Positions 11,872-20,818 of a DNA stretch of 64,000 bases are shown in pieces; the stretch's first letter is position 1, and each line of letters opens with the position of its first letter. The stretch is taken from the NCBI RefSeq assembly GCF_014905175.1, contig NC_057791.1, positions 2,604,001 to 2,668,000 on the forward strand. Direction: 5' to 3'. Source of the stretch: Aphidius gifuensis (taxonomy: Eukaryota > Arthropoda > Insecta > Hymenoptera > Braconidae). The translations under genes were made by a program, and so were the position numbers. The notes under the pieces were generated by a model that was not told the origin of the DNA, searched no databases, and saw only the letters and a program-made list of their open reading frames with translations.

Positions 11872-12470
11872 CACAGTAAAAAAAAGTTGGTAATTCGTTT
11901 GTAATTTGTAGACTTTAGTCGTTTGTCAAATTTTTGTTTGTTAATTTAACAAAAAAAAATTTGTAAAATCTTTTGACAAATTTTATTTGTTAATTTTACA
12001 AAACAAAAAATTTGTAAAATATTTTTACAAACTCCGTTTGTTAATTTTACAAATTGTTTGTTAATTTTACCAACAAAAATTTTAAAATGTTTTTACAATA
12101 TGGTTGTTAATTTTACAAATTTTTTTGTGTTAAATTGCTCGAAGAATATATAAATGAAGATTTAATGTAAAAATAAGTAGAATATTTGAAAAAATAATAA
12201 AATTTACGTATCAAAAAATATTATATAAATGAATAGACATTTATTTTTTTGCTTGCACAAAAAAAAAAAAATTTAACAAAAAGTATTTGTAAAATTAACA
12301 AACAGCTGTTTGTAGTTTTATTTTACAAACAAAATTTGTAAAATTAACAAACAGTTATTTCAGACCTAATTTACTGCAAATAAAATGTTTGTTAAATTAA
12401 CAAACGTTTTGTTGGTGGACCTAAATTAACAAACTGAATTTGTTAATTTTACCAACTATTTTTTACTGTG
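11872..12470. mobile_element. MITE-like element with 22-bp terminal inverted repeats
   Basis: Left end CACAGTAAAAAAAAGTTGGT, right end (reverse complement) CACAGTAAAAAATAGTTGGT; the paired ends extend two more bases to 22, with one mismatch. The element is 599 bp with TA or TATA on both sides, as expected for a target duplication. The inside has no open frame. It is built from words like TTTGTTAATTTTACAAA in both orientations, so the whole element can fold back. The neighbouring array units lack it at the same point after their stop codon, which shows it is an insertion. The superfamily is not identified. Confidence 0.8.
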
Positions 12471-12799
12471 TATACATTAAAAATTATAAAAAGTATATAT
12501 TTTATAAGGACAATAGCGATAAAATTATTATTGTAATTATAAATCGAATTAAAATACAATTTTTCTAGCAACTTTCTAGTGGTGAATTTCTGCTATAAAT
12601 TGTTTACTGGTGTTTATTTAATGTGGTCTCAAACAAATCGATTGCTTAATTTTCATTATTTATTAAGTCGTTAAAATAATTATTAAAATGTCTTTCAATA
12701 TCATGTATTAAATATTTCATCAATTAAAGTAAAAAAATGAATAAATAAATTTTGTCTGAGAGTTTGCTTATTAGATTGATATTTATCTAATGAACACGA

Positions 12800-13030
12800 A
12801 AACATATGGTTGTGTTTTTGACCATTGCAGTTGTGAAAATGGACAGACATCTTGGTTTTTCTGAGAGAGAAAACTAATTTTTTTTTTTTAATGCGCAACG
12901 CAGTGCATTGTGCACTGGTTCGTCCGTCTCTTTCTCTAAGGCAAATGTCATCCCAATCGCAGCTGAGTGCATATAAACAATATATAAAGTTTATCTCGTA
13001 CCTGTCACTATCAACACGTAGTCTTGTCAT
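12800..13030 (+). promoter_or_regulatory. Conserved upstream block of array copy 6
   Basis: Dyad CAGTGCA-TTG-TGCACTG at 12901-12917 and TATATAAA at 12981-12988. It is followed at about 13180 by the GGTGCATATAAAATTAGC stretch shared with copies 3 and 4. Confidence 0.5.
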
Positions 13031-13308
13031 TTTCAATGAAATTATTATAATAATAAGATTACAAATTATTTATAAACTCTACTTATTTCAAGTGTATATG
13101 TAATATAATTTAATTATCAGTCTTTAAATTTTATAATCACTTAAAAACATCCCTATATAATTGAACAGTCAGTGTCAGTTGGGTGCATATAAAATTAGCA
13201 ATAATCATCAGTTTTTTAGTATAATTATCAGTTTTTGAATTTTATGATTACAAAAAAGTTGATATTATCGGTGATATCAGGGAGTGGAAAAAATTTGATA
13301 TTATCACG

Positions 13309-14288
13309 ATGTTATTACCATTGACACATCAAAAGGTTAGTTGATAAAAATAATTTAAATTTAAATTATCTTCATTGCCTATATTAAAACTTATAATTTG
13401 AAAATTAAAAGGCTATTCTACTATTTACACGTATAAAATCCAAAAAATACCTGAAATCTTGCATTCATCAATCAGCTGTTTATGATTTTATTATTTTTTT
13501 ATAGACGCAGGACGAAATACTACGTCACAGTAGAATTTGCTGCTTCAGTACTTATGCATTTGCTAAATTTGTCGCACTGTATAGCCTTGTAAGTATAATA
13601 AAATACACATGTTCTTTTGACCAAATTTAAACTTAAGCTAACAGTCAATAGCAACAACGGCATACAAAAAAATAAACCTTTTTACTATTCAGATTACAAC
13701 TTTGTTGTTACCATTAACGATACAAGTAATTGGTGGTCAATATGGTGTGCTTATATACCCCAGCGAAGGCCGTTTTGAAAAACTCTTTACTTTCACAGAT
13801 GTGCCTGCCGCAGTTGAGGCTATTCCGATAACCCTGCTCGCCCTTGTGCATTTATTTGGTTTTATTAGTGTGATTAAGGTTAGTTGATAAAAAAGCAAAA
13901 TTATGATAATTTGATTTTTTTTATTTAAGATACAAGTAATTTTATTAATTGATAATTTGGATATATCTTTAATTCTAGAAATGGACTGGATACATAGTAC
14001 TTTATTTTCTTGTCCGTGTAGTAGAACTGTTTTTCTTTTTTTTTTGGTTGATTAGTGCAGTCGACGAAAGTATCAAGTCTCATGTGATGTCACAATATTT
14101 ATTGAAATGGTGTTGCAGCTTTTCTCTCCGTACGTTGAACTAATTCTGTTGAATTTTATTTTTTTTTACTAATAATTTTCAGCGGTCAAGTTAAAAAATG
14201 TTTTATTTTTTTTTTAGTGAACGCACTCTTCTCTCTCTATGTAATACTTGCAATGGCAATCGAAGCAGACAAAGACAAGGACGAATAA
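13309..14288 (+). CDS. Array copy 6: four-TM protein, subfamily B (172 aa)
   Basis: Exons 13309-13335, 13505-13588, 13693-13878, 13979-14129 and 14218-14288 join in frame. It is the sister of copy 4: same MLLPLTHQK start, 28-codon exon 2, first loop (YPSEGRFEK then FTFTDVPAAVE), poly-Phe in segment 3 and identical KDKDE tail. Differences cluster in exon 2 and the loops, for example VRVVE in segment 3 and a Cys-Cys pair before segment 4. Exon 4 is one codon shorter than in copy 4. Lys at -3 and -5 are kept. Confidence 0.75.
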
Positions 14289-14469
14289 GTGTCGAGTTAC
14301 CAAGGATCATGCTTATTTAGCGATCATCGTTTACAACAAAAAACATTTAAACGTAACAAAAATAAAATGAAAATATATTTATATATTAAAAATTATCGAA
14401 AGTATATATAGTATTTTATAATGACAATAGTAATATAATTATTTTTGTAATTAACAATTTTTCAAGCAA

Positions 14470-15000
14470 CAGGGAAAATAATTTGCAGCGCATTGGTTTG
14501 TATGTCTCACATGGCATTATGTCAATCTGACAGTCAGCTGAGTGTATGTAAACAATATGTAAAATTTGCTATAAATACGTAGCTTTGTAATTTTAAGGTA
14601 TTTCGTCGATTTTTTTCCGAATATGAGAATGCTTTGAAATTTATACAGTAGATTCTTGAAATACTAATACATTTATGTAATATCAGGGCGTGGCAAAAGT
14701 TTAATATTATTACGATGGTATACCATTGACAAATAAAAAGGTCAGTTAAATAAAAAATCAGTTTAAATTAGAATTATCTTCATTACATTAACTTTAGCTA
14801 TTTTCATTATTTCGAGAATCGAAACCTTTTAAATATTTAAATGGCATATCGAAAAATATATAAAATCTTGTACTCATCAAGCAGCAGCTGTTCATGATTT
14901 CGTTCATTTTTCTATCGGTAAAATCGATAAAATGTCAAGATACTTTTTACCGCTGTGCTTTTTATCGTGCTGGTAAATATTTCAGAATACAAAAAATTCA
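14470..15000 (+). pseudogene. Array copy 7, relic with exons 1-2 only
   Basis: A degraded upstream block (about 14475-14590) is followed by an exon 1-like stretch at 14715. There the ATG is followed by GTATACCATTGA, so the frame is lost at once. An exon 2-like stretch at about 14920-14985 is most like exon 2 of copy 9. Exons 3-5 are absent; the sequence passes directly to the upstream block of copy 8. Confidence 0.7.
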
Positions 15001-15119
15001 ACATTTTAAATACTTACAAAATATACAGTTTTTGATTATAAAATTTTAAATAATTCCTATAATTCAATAGAATGTTTTTTGTACACTAATAAATTATAAT
15101 TCAATTGATTTTTTTTTTC

Positions 15120-15290
15120 TAATGCGCATCGCAGCGCAGTGGGAAAACGATTTGACTTGAGCTATCTGCCCTTAAATAGTTCATATGTCTCTCTCGTAGA
15201 CAAATGTCAATCTGACAGTCAGCTGCGTGTTTGTAAACAATATATAGAATTTTCCATAAATATGTAGTTTTGTAATTTTAAATCGAATTA
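15120..15290 (+). promoter_or_regulatory. Degenerate upstream block of array copy 8
   Basis: Recognisable by AATGCGCATCGCAGCGCAGT, the words TCAGCTG and GTAAACAA, and TATATAGA at 15241-15248. The dyad is lost here, yet the gene downstream is intact, so the dyad may not be essential for every copy. Confidence 0.4.
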
Positions 15291-15512
15291 TTAAAATCAA
15301 ATTATTTTAGTGGTATAATTATCAGTCTTTGAATTTTATAATTACATAAAAAGTTTAAATTTTCGGTGATCTATATATATATAGTGTTTTATTCACGTCA
15401 ACTAATTTTAAATAAATATAATTAGTGATTTTTTACTTTAAATATAATGTTAAAATGTTATGTTAATATTTTAGGTGATATCAGGGCGTGGAAAAATTTT
15501 ACTATTACCAAG

Positions 15513-16470
15513 ATGATACCATTGACAAATAAAGAAGAGGTGAGTTGAAAAAATCGATTTAAACTCAAAATATATATTTATTATATTAATAAAGCTATTT
15601 TCATAATTTAAAATTAATATGCAAAATCGAAAGAATATAAAATCTTGGAATATGAATCAATTAGCTATTTATGACTTAATTAATTTTTTTATAGATAAAA
15701 CCCAAGCATTTAGGCCACGCTGATCTTATGCGTCATGGTAAATATATCTCACTTTATGGTGCTGTAAGTATATAAAATGAATAAGATTTTTTTGACTAAA
15801 TTTAAAATTTAACAATCAATTAAATCAACACCACACTAAGAAATTAATCTGTTTACTATTCAGATTACAACTCTGTTGTTACCATTAACGGTACAAGTAA
15901 TTGGTGGTCAATATGGTGTGTTGGTGTGCGCGTTTAAACTTAAATCAACAGACCCTGATATGATAATACTGTCTTTGACAGATATGTCTGTCTTACATGA
16001 AGTGGTTCTGATAAGCCTGCTCTTTTTTGCGCATTTAATAGGTTTTATTGGTGTGATTAAGGTTGGTTGAAAGAACATCAAAATTATGATGATTCGATTT
16101 TTTTTATTTATGATACAAATTATTTTTTGTAATTGACAATTTATTTTCTTCAATTCTAGAAATGGGCTGCAGTCTTACTATTTTATTTTTTCGTCCGTTT
16201 TGGCGAGTCCATCCTATATTTTTCTTGGTTCATAAGTGTAACTAAGGATCATATCAAGTCTCATGTTATGTCACAAATTGTATTGGGATGGTATTGCTTC
16301 TTCGCTTTCAGTATGTTGAAATAATCATATTGATTTTTATTTTTTTTACTAATAGTACTCAGCCGTTAAGTTTAAAATGTTTTTTTTTTTTTTTTTTAGT
16401 TATCGAACTCGTGTTTACATCTATAATACATGTAGTGACATTTAAAGTCATAAAATGCAAGAAGGAATGA
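15513..16470 (+). CDS. Array copy 8: four-TM protein, subfamily A (171 aa)
   Basis: Exons 15513-15539, 15695-15763, 15864-16061, 16160-16310 and 16400-16470 join in frame. Exon 1 has one extra codon (MIPLTNKEE) and exon 2 one fewer than copy 2. The first loop is unlike any other copy (VCAFKLKSTDPD) but flanks are conserved (QVIGGQYG before, ILSLTDM after). Segment 3 has VRFGE, the following loop HIKSHVMSQ, and the tail VIKCKKE. Lengths stay in frame despite the small insertions and deletions, which points to selection for a functional protein. Confidence 0.75.
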
Positions 16471-16889
16471 GTGTTTGGAATAATTACCGGAGATCATGCT
16501 TATTTAGCGAGCATTATTTACAACAAAAAGAAAATTTAAGCGCAACAAAAATAAAATAAAAATATATGCATATTGAAAATTATAAAAAGTATATAGTATT
16601 TTATAAGGACAATAGTAATATAATTATTATTGTAATTATAAATCGAATTAAAATACAATTTTTCTAGCAACTTTTAATTGGTGAATTCCTGCTATAAATT
16701 GTTTACTGGTGTTTATTTAATAGTCAACAAAAATAATTATTTTGGAGAATATACATACTTATACGTTTATGGTCTCAAACAAATCGATTGCTTAATTTTC
16801 ATTATTTATTAAGGTGTTATAATAATTTGATTATTATAGAGTTTCATTATTAGATTGATATTTACCTAATTAACATAAAAACATATGAT

Positions 16890-17110
16890 GGTGTTTTTGA
16901 CCATTGCAGTTGTGAAAATGGACAGACATCTAGAAGACATCTTGCAAGAAAACTAATTTTTTTTTTTAATGCGCAACGCAGTGCATTGTGCACTGGTTCG
17001 TGTGTCTCTTTCTCTAAGGCAAATGTCAATCCGAATCAGCTGAGTGCACGTAAACAGTATATAAAATTTATCTCGTACCTGTTGCTATAAACACGTGGTC
17101 TTGTCATTTC
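16890..17110 (+). promoter_or_regulatory. Conserved upstream block of array copy 9
   Basis: Dyad CAGTGCA-TTG-TGCACTG at 16979-16995 and TATATAAA at 17058-17065. The block is well preserved although the gene it serves is the most diverged intact member. Confidence 0.5.
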
Positions 17111-17275
17111 CAATGAAATTATTATAATAATTAAGATTACAAATTATTTATAAACTCTACTTATTTCAGCGGTATATGTATGTTTATCAGTCTTTTAAAT
17201 TTATATTAATACTAAGGAATTTCAAATTTTCGCTGATCTCAGGGGCGTGAAAAAAAAAATTGATGAATTACCACG

Positions 17276-18261
17276 ATGTTACCATTGACAAATAAAGAGG
17301 TTAGTTAAAAAAATCATTTTAAACTCAAAATATCTTCAATATATTGATAGCACTCTTTTCATAATTTCGAGAATTAAAACGTTTCAATTATTTAAATGCC
17401 AAATCGAAAAAATATAAAATCTTGCATTCAACAATCAGCTGTTCATGATTTTATTTATTGTTTTTCTATAGATAAAACAGATAAAATGTCAGGATACTTT
17501 CTACCGCTGTGCTCTTTATAGAGCTGGTAGATTTTTCGCTCTTCATGGCGTTGTAAGTATAGAAAATATATATTATTATTACTGAATATAAAATTAAGAT
17601 ATCAGTAAATTACAACAACACCGCATACTAAAAATTTATTCTTTTTGTTATTTAGATTTCAGCTCTGTTGTTACCATTAACGGTACAAGTAATTAGTAGT
17701 CAATATGGTGAGTTAAGGGTACCGATCATACCAGATAGGGAGAGTGGCCGAATAATGACTTTGGAAAATATGCCCTTCAGAGATGAGATGTTTCTGATAA
17801 GCTTGCTCTTTCTTGCCAATTTATTGGGTTATATTAGTGTGATTAAGGTTAATTGAAAGAAAAGTAAAATTATGATAATTCGATTTTTTTTATTTACAAT
17901 ACATATTATTTTGCTTAATTGATAACTTTTTTTCTTTTATTTCTAGGGATCGGTTCCGGGCTTGGGATTTTATTTAATCGTCCGTATGGTCGAGTTGCTG
18001 ATATCTTGGTGTTGGGCGGTGAGTGTAGATGCCGGACAAATCAAGTCTCATTATCTGCCACAATTTTTATTAGAATTGTTTTGCTATTCTGCTTTCTGTA
18101 TGTTGCAATAATCATGCTAAATTTTATTTATATTGTTTTTTCCTTTCAAAACTCAGCCGTTTAGTTTAAATATATTTTTTTTTCTTTTAGTTATCAGTTT
18201 GGCGTCTACATTCGTAGTAATTCAGCTGTTGGCACTAGTGTTAAAAAACAAGACAGATTGA
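17276..18261 (+). CDS. Array copy 9: most divergent four-TM protein (172 aa)
   Basis: Exons 17276-17299, 17472-17552, 17656-17847, 17947-18097 and 18191-18261 join in frame. Exon 1 is the common MLPLTNKE, but exon 2 is 27 codons and Cys-rich. QVIGGQYG is changed to QVISSQYG, and the first loop (VPIIPDRESGR, then MTLENMP) is unique. Exon 4 starts GSVPG instead of the usual KW. Segment 3 keeps Arg-x2-Glu (VRMVE), and the next loop keeps Ile-Lys-Ser-His. The tail KNKTD shares no residue with the others except Lys at -3 and -5. Those retained positions are the best clue to what matters in the family. Confidence 0.75.
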
Positions 18262-19049
18262 GCGATCATCGTTCATAACAAAAAACATTTTATGCAAAGA
18301 AATAAAAGTAAAATATACATATTAAAGACTATAAAAAGATTATAGTATTCTATGATGACAATAGTAATATAATTATTATTGAAATTATAAATCATTAAGT
18401 AAAATACAATTTTTTAAGCAACTTGACATTTTTTTTCTACGAGAAAACAATTTATTTTTTTCATCAATGATGACTTATTATGCATTCTTTTTGTTGTTTC
18501 TTTAATCATTCTTTTTTACATTAATAATTTATACTCGTGGACATTGTACAAAGAATTGAATATCAGTTAAATTATTTTATCCCTCATCTTGTATCATTTA
18601 AGAAACAAGTATACAAAAGATATTTATTTAATATTTCTATTTATTTTTAAAAAAATAATAAAAATAATATTTCATCATTTTATAAAATTAATTGCATACC
18701 ATATATACATTTAGGTTTTTTTATTTATTTCTCTGTCAAATCCATTGGGAGTGTAGAACATTAAAGGTAATTTTTTACTATTTTGTGTTTGTCACATCTA
18801 GTACTGACACACCGACGTGACATTGAATATACTTACTAATTTTCTAAAATAAGAACAAATCGTCAACACACAATTACCACAATTACTTGTCTTTCCAGGA
18901 TTTATTTATATTTTTTTACTAATGATTATAGTTGGTAACCGAATACATCGACAATCACCAAGTTGTTGAGATTAAAAAAAAATGAATTATCCAAAAAAGT
19001 TATTATAGAAAAAAATAATATCAGTATATATAAATAAAAGTATAAAATT
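18262..19049. other. AT-rich spacer after the last intact array gene
   Basis: Holds the 3' region of copy 9, with a GATCATC word where the other copies have the CATGCTTATT region, then sequence with no open frame of note. A short piece near 18830-18880 (ACTAATTTTCTAAAATAA) recurs at about 20060, showing old duplication around the array edge. Confidence 0.5.
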
Positions 19050-20030
19050 ATTTTGGCTAGGTTTAAAATTAAGGTAACACCATACTAAGAAATTAATCCT
19101 TTTGATATTTAGATTTCAACTTTGTTACCATTAGCGGTACGTATTTCAAAATATTATTAGTACAATTCAATTTAACAATTTTTTTTAATTGTACAATAAT
19201 AAATCATCATTTTTACACCTATTGGATGAAGAATTAATTAATCGGTCTATAGCAGTAAAAATAGTGTTTGTGTGAATGGAATGTTGGTGTTAAGAGATAA
19301 AGCTTTGCAATATCCACAATTGTATTTGGTAAAAAAACCATTTATTCAAACTTATTCAGTTTTAGCAATGGGAAGAAATAAGCCTTTAACAAAGCGATTT
19401 AATGATATTTTAAATAAATATTCCGAGCATGAAGTATTTGAAAATAAATTATTGCATGTAAATAAAATATAAAATGATAAAACATCTGACGAACCAAGAC
19501 CTCTTAAACGTCAACATATATATTTTGTTTTTAAATTTTTAGCAACAGGATCGACTATTGGATTTTGTATTTTTATTGTTAAACTATTTTGATATCACAG
19601 ATTAATTATTTCACAATTATTATCAATTTATCATTTTATTAAAAACACGAGGAGAAAGCTAGGAATTTAATTGAGGCTTGCTTTGAATAATATTTTAAAT
19701 TATTATGTAATAATAAATTTGAGTGACTTGATTAATAAACCAATGTAATTAATTTTAGTTTATATTTATGTAAAAACTGTGTATGTAATAAAAATTAATC
19801 AACATATAGTAATTAATTATTTTCTTTTATTATAAAAGCACAAAAATTAAAATTAATGTTTAAATTTTAGTGGAATTAAATATATATCATTGAAAAGTAT
19901 TGTAAGCTTACTATTTTATTCTTTGGTCTGCGTGGGCGAGACTGCCTATCTTTATCTTGGCTGATAAGTGTAACTAACAATAGTATCAAGTCTCATGTTA
20001 TGTCACAATATGTATTGAGATATCACAAAA
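19050..20030 (+). pseudogene. Array copy 10, split relic (exon 3 start and exon 4)
   Basis: Two pieces of an array unit are separated by about 750 bases of unrelated sequence. The first (about 19050-19140) matches intron 2 and the first codons of exon 3 (ATTTCAACTTTGTTACCATT). The second (about 19895-20030) matches exon 4, closest to copy 5, including the codons for SIKSHVMSQ, but with base losses that break the frame. Exons 1, 2 and 5 are missing. The intervening DNA carries an ionotropic-receptor fragment, so either that DNA inserted here or two deletions brought the pieces together. Confidence 0.7.
19242..19592 (+). pseudogene. Ionotropic receptor (IR/iGluR-like) C-terminal fragment
   Basis: One frame reads from 19242 to a TGA at 19590-19592 with a single internal TAA at 19470-19472. 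It encodes YLVKKPFIQTYSVLAMGRN, then PLTKRFNDILNKYSE. This resembles the end of the S2 ligand-binding lobe of insect ionotropic receptors, where a run like PL-x2-RFN precedes the last helix. After the stop the frame continues with PRPLKRQHIYFVFKF and a hydrophobic segment ending IVKLF, matching the last (M4) membrane segment and its short tail. No upstream pore or S1 region is present. It is a truncated, stop-interrupted copy. The family call rests on pattern only. Confidence 0.6.
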
Positions 20031-20818
20031 TACTAAAAATTCAACATTTTATATATTTACTAATTTTCTAAAATAAAATCAAATCGTCAACTTGTCATTT
20101 TATTTATTTATTTATTTATAAGAAAATTAAATTACTAATTTACAAATGACAATTTTCATATTTTTAAAATAACCCAAATTTTCTTTTCATTACAATATTA
20201 TTTTATACATATAAAAAATTATATCAAAGTATATTTTAATCTTCAATCAATTTTAAAAAAAAAAATAAAATATCAAAATTTTGATTATTAATTAATGTGC
20301 AATATAAATTTAACGTTGTTCTTTTTAATTAATATTAAAAATATTTATAATTTCTTAAGTTTTATGTACAACTGGAATGCCTCAATATTCCAAAATGAAA
20401 ACTATTCAACTACCATATGATATATTTATCAATTTATCTTTTTAAAAATTTTTCATAAACAACAATATTAAAATAAAATTAAAAAAAATAAGGAAGCTTC
20501 CTGAGCTAATTATATGGATTGTTTTTTTTTTTCTATACTCTAAAAAACGTGTTACATAAAACTGCATAGAATAAAAATTAAATTATACTATCAGCTTATT
20601 GAAATAAAAACAATTGATTTGATCAAAATAAGAAGATAATCCACGTTGTTAAAAAATTTTGATCGAAAGACTCGTGTAAAATTTCATTATCATTGTGAAA
20701 TATTTACTAAATCAATTGGCAAATATGTAAATCATCACAAAAGGCAAAGCCGTGCAAAATTATTTAAACAACTGGTGTCTTTTTGTTTTTTTTTTTTTAT
20801 TATTTCAATTATTATATT
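20031..20818. other. AT-rich spacer, 3' flank of hexokinase
   Basis: No gene seen. The right part is the presumed 3' UTR of the hexokinase gene on the minus strand. The + strand open frame at 20646-20897 overlaps the last hexokinase exon on the other strand and has no domain. Confidence 0.5.

Larger units (their letters stand above)
3363..20030 (+). repeat. Tandem array of ten copies of a small membrane-protein gene
   Basis: Every unit has the same order: upstream block with a dyad and TATA-like box, five short exons, then a 3' region with the word CATGCTTATT and poly(A)-like AATAAA sites. Unit length is about 1.7-2.4 kb. Copies at 5181, 7145, 9072, 10846, 13309, 15513 and 17276 are intact. 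Copies at 3424, about 14715 and about 19050 are broken. All are on the + strand. Intron phases are the same in every intact copy (0, 0, 0, 1). Array borders coincide with loss of homology at about 3363 and 20030. Confidence 0.9.

Noticed and set aside
12701..13036. 111-codon minus-strand frame over an upstream block
   Set aside because: Similar minus-strand frames recur over other upstream blocks only because the blocks are alike; they have varying ends and no start or domain in common.
3363..20030. Viral or polydnavirus origin of the array
   Set aside because: Cellular-type introns, no viral structural or replication genes nearby and no direct-repeat excision sites seen.
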